NCBI GenBank assembly: GCA_003520365.1
Contig: DOUW01000162.1
Span: forward strand, 1 to 10,429
Reading direction: 5' to 3'
Source: Massilia sp.
Lineage (GTDB): Bacteria > Pseudomonadota > Gammaproteobacteria > Burkholderiales > Burkholderiaceae_D
Length of the DNA: 10,429 nucleotides
The translations under genes were made by a program, and so were the position numbers. Below, in pieces: positions 1 through 5,569 of the stretch; the stretch's first letter is position 1, and every line of letters starts with the position of its first letter. Below the pieces are notes generated by a model. It worked only from the letters and a program-made list of their open reading frames with translations, searched no databases and was not told the DNA's origin.

Positions 1-19
1 TGTAGGATGCAAGTGCCAT
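1..19 (-). CDS. Possible start of ispF (2-C-methyl-D-erythritol 2,4-cyclodiphosphate synthase), cut by window edge
   Basis: An ATG lies 7 bases after the ispD stop codon on the same strand, and the six codons before the window edge read MALASY. In many proteobacteria ispF follows ispD directly, and short N-termini of this kind before the conserved metal-binding GxGxDxH segment are common in IspF. The conserved segment itself would lie outside the window, so the identity rests on gene order alone. No clear Shine-Dalgarno sequence precedes this ATG, which would fit translation coupled to ispD. Confidence 0.35.
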
Positions 20-26
20 GGTTCGG

Positions 27-743
27 TTACAGTAATTCGGGTTGGGTCGTTGCCAGGTACATCTCGGCGATGCGGATGTCGCCCGGCAGCGTGACTTTCA
101 GGTTGCGCGGATGGCCTTCGACCAGTTTCGGCGACAGGCCCAGCGCCTCGACGGCGGAAGCGTCGTCGGTGATCTGGTGCGGATTGCGCGCGGGGTTGCT
201 CACATGAGCGAGCGCGTCGCGCAGCAGCTTGTAGCGGAACATCTGCGGTGTCTGCGCCAGCCACATGCCTTCGCGCGAGACGGTGCCGACCTCGCCGGCG
301 ACGCAGCGCTTGACGGTGTCGACCACCGGCAGCGCGAGCACGCCGCCGACCGGATGTTCGGCGGTGTTGGTGATCAGCTTTTCGATCAGGGCGTCGTCCA
401 GACCCGGACGCGCGGCGTCGTGCACCAGCACCCAGTCGTTTTCGCGCAGGGTGCCGTTCAGGGCCGCCAGGCCGTTCTGGACGGATTCCATCCGTGTTGC
501 ACCGCCGCATCTCAGCACGGTGACGCCGTGGCTGGGCACGATGCTGTCGATGATCGGATCGTCGGGGCTGACGACGACATAGGTGTGGGCAATCAGTTCG
601 CTGAACAGGAAGGCGTCGATGGCATGGCGCAGCATCGGCTTGCCGCCGATTTTCAGGTATTGCTTGGGTCCGTTCGCGGCCATGCGCGCCCCGACGCCGG
701 CAGCGGGGATCAAGGCGAAATAGCGTGGTGCTTGTGAATTCAT
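27..743 (-). CDS. ispD: IspD, 2-C-methyl-D-erythritol 4-phosphate cytidylyltransferase
   Basis: This cytoplasmic enzyme joins CTP and 2-C-methyl-D-erythritol 4-phosphate to give CDP-methylerythritol and pyrophosphate, the third step of the MEP route to isoprenoids such as the ubiquinone side chain. The 238 residues match the usual family length (about 230-240). The nucleotide-binding N-terminus is intact: PAAGVGARM at 13-21 with Arg20, and Lys27 in GPKQYL. Also visible are TRMESVQNGL (83-92), HDAARP (108-113), Arg157 in SREGMW, AQTPQMF (163-169), TDDAS (192-196) and Lys216 in NLKVTLP, all characteristic positions of IspD. The ATG overlaps the stop of the upstream HExxH gene in an ATGA arrangement, implying translational coupling. 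The stop is TAA. Nothing suggests damage. Confidence 0.96.
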   Translation of the reverse strand: MNSQAPRYFALIPAAGVGARMAANGPKQYLKIGGKPMLRHAIDAFLFSELIAHTYVVVSPDDPIIDSIVPSHGVTVLRCGGATRMESVQNGLAALNGTLRENDWVLVHDAARPGLDDALIEKLITNTAEHPVGGVLALPVVDTVKRCVAGEVGTVSREGMWLAQTPQMFRYKLLRDALAHVSNPARNPHQITDDASAVEALGLSPKLVEGHPRNLKVTLPGDIRIAEMYLATTQPELL

Positions 744-1438
744 GTTGTTTTCTTACGTTTTGCCGGTCTAATAAGAGACTGTACCTCACCTGCACAAACT
801 TTGCCGAGACGCGCGTATTCCTGCGGAGTATCAATAGCTGCCTGCAGGATCTCTACTTTTGCCATTTCCTTCTTGATGAAAGGCATCCATCCGCTGTCGA
901 TCTCGCGCTGCAGCAAACTGCGCGCCTGGCCCGCCGGCGCATACAGGGGCTTGCCCTCGAAACGCCGCGCCAGCGCCTCGCTCACGGTCTTCTCGGCGCG
1001 CGGCAGGAAATCCTGGTAGACCTCGAGGTGGCGCATCTCGTGCGCGAGGATCTCCCGGTAAGCGCAGCTGCCGGGCACAAACTCGCGCCCCACATAGACA
1101 ACGATCGGGAGGTAGTAGAGGTTTACCTCGAGACGCGGCGCGACGCATTCGTAACCGGTGGCGGGGTCAGACAGCATGCGCCCGTGCACGGCGATGGCGA
1201 CGCGGCTCTCGGCGCGCGTCAGGCCGAGCACGTAGCTGCCCGGCGCGCGGTTGCCCTTCATGCGCGTCAGGCCGTGGAACGAGTAGGTATTGTCGACGCG
1301 GTAGCCGTTCTGGCGCGAGGACAGCACCGAGATGCTGTCGCCGATCGTGTCCTCGCAGCGCGCCTGGAAGGGAGTGCGTTCAGCCGCCATGCCGGGCGCG
1401 CAGCACACCAGCATCGCCAGCGCGAACGGCAGTTTCAT
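740..1438 (-). CDS. Secreted hypothetical protein with HExxH (zinc metallopeptidase-type) motif
   Basis: I do not recognise a named family for this 232-residue protein. Residues 1-19 form a signal peptide with a hydrophobic core and a GMAAE cleavage region, so it is probably periplasmic or exported. The mature part has four cysteines (28, 98, 125, 215), enough for two disulfides. At 133-137 it reads HEMRH, the HExxH motif of zinc metallopeptidases, within ILAHEMRHLEVYQDFL. Asp143 lies where the third zinc ligand sits in metzincins (HExxHxxGxxH/D), but the expected Gly is Val140, so that fold is not established. A hydrophobic segment, LYYLPIVVYV (108-117), precedes it. The C-terminus is basic (RPAKRKK). 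The gene starts 2 bases after the Nudix stop and ends in a 4-base overlap with ispD, so it is probably co-expressed with both. Metal binding and protease activity are inferred only from the motif. Confidence 0.88.
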   Translation of the reverse strand: MKLPFALAMLVCCAPGMAAERTPFQARCEDTIGDSISVLSSRQNGYRVDNTYSFHGLTRMKGNRAPGSYVLGLTRAESRVAIAVHGRMLSDPATGYECVAPRLEVNLYYLPIVVYVGREFVPGSCAYREILAHEMRHLEVYQDFLPRAEKTVSEALARRFEGKPLYAPAGQARSLLQREIDSGWMPFIKKEMAKVEILQAAIDTPQEYARLGKVCAGEVQSLIRPAKRKKTT

Positions 1439-1440
1439 TC

Positions 1441-2004
1441 TTAGACTCTGGCCGGCGTCCAGGTCCCGCTGGTGATCTTCTCGAGCCAGAAGGCGCCGAT
1501 GATGGTCTTCACGTCGGTCACCTGGCCGCTTTTCACCATCTCGAGCAGCTCGGGCACGGTGGCGGTGAAGGTTTCCAGGAATTCGCCCTCGTCCAGTTTC
1601 GGCGCGCCGGCGGTGAGGCCGCGCGCCAGGAACAATTCCAGGTGCTCGTCCGAGTAGGCGATCGCGTTGTGGATGGTGCAGACATAGCGCCAGTCGGTCG
1701 CGGTGTAGCCGGTTTCTTCTTCCAGCTCGCGCCGGGCGCAGGCCAGGTGTTCTTCGCCCGGGTCGATCTTCCCGGCGGGGAATTCGACGAAGACGCGGTC
1801 GTTCGGGTAGCGGAACTGGCGTTCGAGCAGCACGCGGCCGTCGTCGAACAGGGGCAGGATCACGACCGCGCCCGGATGGCGGATGTATTCGCGGTGGCTG
1901 ATTTTGCCGTCAGGCAGTTGAATACGGTCACGCGAGACTTTCAGGAAATTGCCGTCATAGGCAACTTCGCCGTCGAGGCGTACTTCTTTGAGATGAGAAT
2001 CCAT
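1441..2004 (-). CDS. Nudix hydrolase, ADP-ribose pyrophosphatase-like (NudF type)
   Basis: This 187-residue cytoplasmic enzyme should hydrolyse a nucleoside diphosphate linked to another moiety, using Mg2+ held by the Nudix helix. The complete Nudix box (GX5EX7REUXEEXGU) spans 78-100, from GKIDPGEE to RRELEEETGY. Upstream, REYIRHPGAVVILPLFDDGR (38-57) and VLLERQFRYP (58-67) resemble the N-terminal dimer strands of ADP-ribose pyrophosphatases. However, the Pro-containing loop that usually follows the box in ADP-ribose enzymes is replaced by IHNAIAYSDE (111-120), so the substrate is uncertain. The ATG at 2004 is chosen because GGGAG stands 4 bases upstream and the protein then begins at the usual point. 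An in-frame extension to 2085 would read through the palindrome and looks non-coding. It lies between the DUF2818 gene and the HExxH gene. Confidence 0.9.
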   Translation of the reverse strand: MDSHLKEVRLDGEVAYDGNFLKVSRDRIQLPDGKISHREYIRHPGAVVILPLFDDGRVLLERQFRYPNDRVFVEFPAGKIDPGEEHLACARRELEEETGYTATDWRYVCTIHNAIAYSDEHLELFLARGLTAGAPKLDEGEFLETFTATVPELLEMVKSGQVTDVKTIIGAFWLEKITSGTWTPARV

Positions 2005-2008
2005 TACG

Positions 2009-2013
2009 CTCCC
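2009..2013 (-). promoter_or_regulatory. Ribosome binding site of the Nudix gene
   Basis: GGGAG on the minus strand, 4 bases before the ATG at 2004. It sets the start of the Nudix gene and excludes the longer in-frame reading that would begin inside the palindrome. Confidence 0.7.
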
Positions 2014-2035
2014 AGGTTGGATTGTAGAGAGATCC

Positions 2036-2138
2036 AGAGCGCCTGATAAAGCCCCGAGGGCAAGGCGCACCGTCGAAGACAGCACGCAAGTACGGCGAGA
2101 CGGTGCAACGCCGCCATCGGGGTTTTATCAGGCGCTCT
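2036..2138. repeat. 103-bp imperfect palindrome, REP/REPIN-like element
   Basis: Two inverted arms of about 39 bases flank a 24-base spacer (2075-2098). The outer 15 bases pair perfectly (2036-2050 with 2124-2138). One G/T mismatch follows, then CCCCGA pairs (2052-2057 with 2117-2122), then a partly paired stretch, then GCACCGTC pairs with GACGGTGC (2067-2074 with 2099-2106). The left arm can also fold on itself: GCGCC (2039-2043) with GGCGC (2064-2068), enclosing GCCC/GGGC around a CGA loop (2051-2061). Two inverted copies of a self-complementary unit in about 100 bp is the layout of REPIN elements, non-coding repeats mobilised by RAYT transposases. Only one copy is in the window, so family membership is inferred. 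The element fills almost all of the gap between the DUF2818 and Nudix genes and shares two bases with the DUF2818 stop codon. No T-run follows it on the minus strand, so it is not a classical intrinsic terminator. Confidence 0.8.
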
Positions 2139-2514
2139 AGTGGCGCTTGCGCAGGTAGCGGAGAACGAAGCCTGGAAACGCCAGCACGACGAACAGGCAG
2201 CCGGTAATTGCGTAGAACTCCCAACCCTGGGCAAACACGTTGCCGATCGAGGATTCAAGCAGCCAGGCCAGTGCGCCGACGATGAAGTATAAGACAAGCA
2301 GCTCGAGCAGGCGCGCGAAGAAGGACTTCGTGCGTGCCGGGGCGGCTGGAGAAGCGGAAGAGGAGGAAGCGGAAGGGGCGCCTGGCGGGGATGCCATCCC
2401 TCCCCTGCCTTGCGGCAGCGGGAGGAACCCGAACAGGCGTTCGTTCGCGAACGGCAGGTTGGCGGCCGCCACGGTGACCGCCAGGACCAGCCAACCTGCC
2501 AGCGAGACGTCCAA
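2137..2514 (-). CDS. DUF2818 family small membrane protein
   Basis: This 125-residue protein of unknown function is regularly found directly after nuoN in Burkholderiales, which suggests a role in complex I assembly or stability that has not been shown. Predicted membrane segments are at about 5-22, 67-87 and 98-119. Conserved-looking blocks are NLPFANERLFG (19-29) and QGWEFYAITG (96-105) followed by AFPGFVLRYL (112-121). Between the first and second segments is a Pro/Ser/Ala-rich linker (about 35-62) that makes the protein longer than the roughly 100 residues I recall for relatives. The start is TTG at 2514, separated from the nuoN TAA by only GCC. No ATG or GTG fits before the conserved N-terminus, and no good Shine-Dalgarno is visible, so translation is probably coupled to nuoN. 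The TAG stop overlaps the edge of the palindrome. Confidence 0.85.
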   Translation of the reverse strand: MDVSLAGWLVLAVTVAAANLPFANERLFGFLPLPQGRGGMASPPGAPSASSSSASPAAPARTKSFFARLLELLVLYFIVGALAWLLESSIGNVFAQGWEFYAITGCLFVVLAFPGFVLRYLRKRH

Positions 2515-2517
2515 GGC

Positions 2518-4029
2518 TTAGGACGCCAGGGTGGCGCGGATCGCCTGCAGGCAGGTGCCCAGCAGTGCGCCCGGGATCACGCCCAGGACCAGGACCATGA
2601 TGCCGTTCAGCGACAGCGCGACGCGCATGTCGGCCGGGGTGACGATCGGGCTGGTATCGGCCGCTTCGTCGAACCACATCAGCTTGACGACGCGCAGGTA
2701 GTAGAAGGCGCCGATCAGCGAGAACAGCACGGCGATCACGGCCAGCCAGACCAGGCCGGCGTTGGCGACTGCCTGCAGCACTGCCCACTTGGCCATGAAG
2801 CCCATCATCGGCGGCACGCCGGCCAGCGAGAACATCAGGATGGTCATCACGACGGCGAACCACGGGCTGCGCTTGCCCAGGCCCTTGAAGTCGGCCAGCA
2901 GGTCGGCTTCGAAGCCGGCGCGCGCCAGCATCATGACGACGCCGAAGCTGCCCAGGGTGGTCAGGACGTAGGTGATCGACGAGTACATCGCGGCGCTGTA
3001 GGCGGTCGCCATGTTGCTGGTGTCGTCGCCGACGACGCCGGCCATCATCGCCAGCAGCACGTAGCCCATCTGGGCGATCGACGAATAGGCCAGCATGCGC
3101 TTGATGTTGGTCTGGGCGATCGCGGTCAGGTTGCCGATGGCCAGCGACAGCACGGCCAGCACCAGCAGCATCTGCTGCCAGTCGTAGGCCATGCTCGGCA
3201 GGGCTTCGACCAGGATGCGCATCAGCATCGCGAACGCGGCCAGCTTCGGCGCACCGCCCAGCAGCAGGGTCACCGCGGTCGGCGCGCCCTGGTAGACGTC
3301 CGGCGCCCACATGTGGAACGGCACCGCGCCCAGCTTGAAGGCCATGCCCGCGACCAGGAACACCAGGCCGAACACCAGGATGGTGGTGTTGGCGCCGTCC
3401 ACGCTGCGCGCGGCGATCTCGTTCACGTCCAGCGAACCGGTGGCGCCGTAGATCATCGAGATACCGTAGAGCATGAAGCCCGAGGCCAGTGCGCCGAGGA
3501 CGAAGTACTTCATCGCCGCTTCGGTCGAGACCGCGTGGTCGCGGCGCATCGCCACCAGGGCGTACAGCGACAGCGACATCAGTTCCACGCCCAGGTAGAT
3601 CGACAGCATGCTGTTACCCGAGATCATGATCATCTGGCCCAGCATCGAGAACAGGGCAAGCACGTAGAACTCGCCGCCCAGGTTACCCGAGAGCATGCCG
3701 CGCTCGCCGACGTACTGGCGCGAGTAGACCAGGGTGACGCCGACCGCCAGGTAGGTGAACAGCTTGAGCAGGTTCGACATCGGGTCCGACACGTACATGT
3801 GGTTGAACGTGTAGACGGTGGCGCCGCTGTTGAAGTCGGCCCAGCTGAACACCGCGCAGCCGACCAGGGTCAGCAGCGACAGGTAATAGGTCACGTTGCG
3901 GCGCGACCCCTTCAGGTACAGGTCGATCAGCAGGATCGCGGAAGCCGCGATCAGCAGGAAGATTTCGGCATAGACCGGCACCAGGTTGGTGTCGACCGCC
4001 GGTAGCAAAGTGTTGGTCATCTCGTTCAT
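2518..4029 (-). CDS. nuoN: NuoN, NADH-quinone oxidoreductase membrane subunit N
   Basis: An antiporter-like proton-pumping subunit of the complex I membrane arm, in the inner membrane next to NuoM and NuoK. Its 503 residues are close to E. coli NuoN (485), and the fold is expected to have 14 helices. The channel residues are present: Glu149 in [11 protein letters not shown], Lys174 in [10 protein letters not shown], Lys232 in [14 protein letters not shown], Lys262 in GGAPKLAAF and Lys414 in GFMAKWAV. Other hallmarks are [16 protein letters not shown] (308-323) and [11 protein letters not shown] (401-411). Two ATGs are possible, 4029 and 4020. The outer one is 6 bases after the nuoM stop; neither has a strong Shine-Dalgarno, so the true start is unsettled by three codons. 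Family paralogues NuoL and NuoM are excluded by the Lys414 region and gene order. Confidence 0.97.
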   Translation of the reverse strand: MNEMTNTLLPAVDTNLVPVYAEIFLLIAASAILLIDLYLKGSRRNVTYYLSLLTLVGCAVFSWADFNSGATVYTFNHMYVSDPMSNLLKLFTYLAVGVTLVYSRQYVGERGMLSGNLGGEFYVLALFSMLGQMIMISGNSMLSIYLGVELMSLSLYALVAMRRDHAVSTEAAMKYFVLGALASGFMLYGISMIYGATGSLDVNEIAARSVDGANTTILVFGLVFLVAGMAFKLGAVPFHMWAPDVYQGAPTAVTLLLGGAPKLAAFAMLMRILVEALPSMAYDWQQMLLVLAVLSLAIGNLTAIAQTNIKRMLAYSSIAQMGYVLLAMMAGVVGDDTSNMATAYSAAMYSSITYVLTTLGSFGVVMMLARAGFEADLLADFKGLGKRSPWFAVVMTILMFSLAGVPPMMGFMAKWAVLQAVANAGLVWLAVIAVLFSLIGAFYYLRVVKLMWFDEAADTSPIVTPADMRVALSLNGIMVLVLGVIPGALLGTCLQAIRATLAS

Positions 4030-4035
4030 ATCGAT

Positions 4036-5547
4036 TTATTGAGGCAGCTGCGGGAGCTTGCTCACGGACACGTGTTGCAGGAGGTCTGCGACCGAAGTCT
4101 GCAGGGTGTCGGCGATCGGCGCCGGGTACAGGCCCATGTACAGCGTGGCAATCGCCAGCACGGCCAGGATGGCGAACTCGCGCTTGTTCAGGTCGACCAG
4201 TTCGGCGACGTGCTTGTTGCCGATCGGACCGAACACCACGCGCTTGACCATCCACAGCGAGTAGGCGGCGCCCAGGATCAGGGCGGTGCCTGCCAGCAGG
4301 CCGGTCCAGAAGTTGAACTGCACGGCGGCCAGGATCACCATGAATTCGCCGATGAAGCCCGAGGTGGCCGGCAGGCCCGCGTTGGCCATCGAGAACAGCA
4401 CGGCGAAGGCGGCGAACTTCGGCATCGTGTTGACGACGCCGCCGTAGTCGGCGATTTCACGCGAGTGCATGCGGTCGTACAGCACGCCGATGCAGAGGAA
4501 CATCGCGCCCGACACGAAGCCGTGCGAGATCGCCTGCATGATGCCGCCCTGCACGCCCATCTCGTTGAAGATGAAGAAGCCCAGGGTGACGAAGCCCATG
4601 TGGGCGATCGACGAGTAGGCGACCAGTTTCTTCATGTCCTTCTGGACCATGGCGACCAGGCCGATGTAGATCACGGCGATCAGCGACAGGACGATGACGA
4701 CCGGGGCCAGGTAGTGCGAGGCGTCCGGGGCGATCGGCAGGGAGAAACGCAGGAAACCATAGGCGCCCAGCTTCAGCATGATCGCGGCCAGCACCACCGA
4801 GCCGCCGGTCGGCGCTTCGACGTGGGCATCCGGCAGCCAGGTGTGCACCGGCCACATCGGGACCTTGACGGCAAAGGCCATGAAGAAGGCGATGAAGATC
4901 AGGATCTGCTCTTTCATCGACAGCGCTTGCGTGTGCCATTCGACGACGTTGAAGGTGCCCGACTTGTTGTACAGGTAGATGATCGCGATCAGGGTCAGCA
5001 GCGAGCCGAAGAACGTGTACAGGAAGAACTTGAATGCTGCGTACACGCGGTTCGGGCCGCCGAAGACGCCGATGATGATGAACATCGGGATCAGGGTCGC
5101 TTCGAAGAAGAAGTAGAACAGCACGCCGTCCAGCGCCGCGAAGACGCCGATCATCAGGCCCGACAGCAGCAGGAAGGAGCCCATGTACTGGGCCACGCGT
5201 TCCTGGATCACTTCCCAGGCCGCCACCACCACGATGATCGTGATGAAGGCGGTCAGCGGCACGAACCAGAGCGACAGGCCATCCACGCCGAGGCGGTAGA
5301 AGATGTTGAAGCGCTCGATCCACGGCGCCGTTTCGGCGAACTGCATGCCGTGCGCGGCGTTGTCGAAGTTCGTAATCAGCGGAATCGTCGGCAGCAGGCT
5401 GACGATGGCGCCGACCAGCGACAGGATGCGCACGAAACCGGCGTTCTTGTCGCGGCCCACGGCGAGCACGAGCACGCCGAACAGGATCGGGAGCCAGATT
5501 GCCAGGCTCAGGTAAGGAGGAAATGTAGAGATCGTAGACTGCATCAT
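4036..5547 (-). CDS. nuoM: NuoM, NADH-quinone oxidoreductase membrane subunit M
   Basis: A proton-translocating antiporter-like subunit in the middle of the complex I membrane arm, between NuoL and NuoN. The 503 residues match the E. coli protein (509). Key channel residues are all visible: Glu149 in FYFFFEATLIPM, Lys228 in FAVKVPMWPVHTWLPDAH, Lys259 in IMLKLGAYGFLRF, and Glu401 in GFIGEFMV at the distal exit. KDMKKLVAYSSIAHMGFV (303-320) and the discontinuous-helix proline region LPATSGF (392-398) are typical. The start could be either of two adjacent ATGs (5547 or 5544); an AAAGA stretch upstream is only a weak ribosome site. It follows nuoL by 22 bases and precedes nuoN by 6. Codon use and GC content match its neighbours. 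Confidence 0.97.
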   Translation of the reverse strand: MMQSTISTFPPYLSLAIWLPILFGVLVLAVGRDKNAGFVRILSLVGAIVSLLPTIPLITNFDNAAHGMQFAETAPWIERFNIFYRLGVDGLSLWFVPLTAFITIIVVVAAWEVIQERVAQYMGSFLLLSGLMIGVFAALDGVLFYFFFEATLIPMFIIIGVFGGPNRVYAAFKFFLYTFFGSLLTLIAIIYLYNKSGTFNVVEWHTQALSMKEQILIFIAFFMAFAVKVPMWPVHTWLPDAHVEAPTGGSVVLAAIMLKLGAYGFLRFSLPIAPDASHYLAPVVIVLSLIAVIYIGLVAMVQKDMKKLVAYSSIAHMGFVTLGFFIFNEMGVQGGIMQAISHGFVSGAMFLCIGVLYDRMHSREIADYGGVVNTMPKFAAFAVLFSMANAGLPATSGFIGEFMVILAAVQFNFWTGLLAGTALILGAAYSLWMVKRVVFGPIGNKHVAELVDLNKREFAILAVLAIATLYMGLYPAPIADTLQTSVADLLQHVSVSKLPQLPQ

Positions 5548-5569
5548 TTGTCTTTTTCTTTGCCTGTGA

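Noticed and set aside
1400..1404. Cysteines in the signal peptide of the HExxH protein as a lipobox
   Set aside because: The residues before Cys12 are M-L-V, and before Cys13 L-V-C, neither of which fits the L-[AST]-[GA]-C pattern; an ordinary signal peptidase I site near GMAAE is more likely.
2005..2085. 27-codon N-terminal extension of the Nudix protein
   Set aside because: It would translate through the left arm of the palindrome, while a good ribosome site (GGGAG) precedes the internal ATG at 2004, where the family's normal N-terminus begins.
2036..2138. Palindrome as a plain rho-independent terminator
   Set aside because: The stem is far longer than usual, the 24-base spacer is large, and no T-run follows on either strand.
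2410..4005. 531-codon open frame on the plus strand opposite nuoN
   Set aside because: It is antisense to a certain gene. Its product is dominated by Gln, His, Arg, Asp and Val, as expected when GC-biased codons are read backwards, and it matches no family I know.
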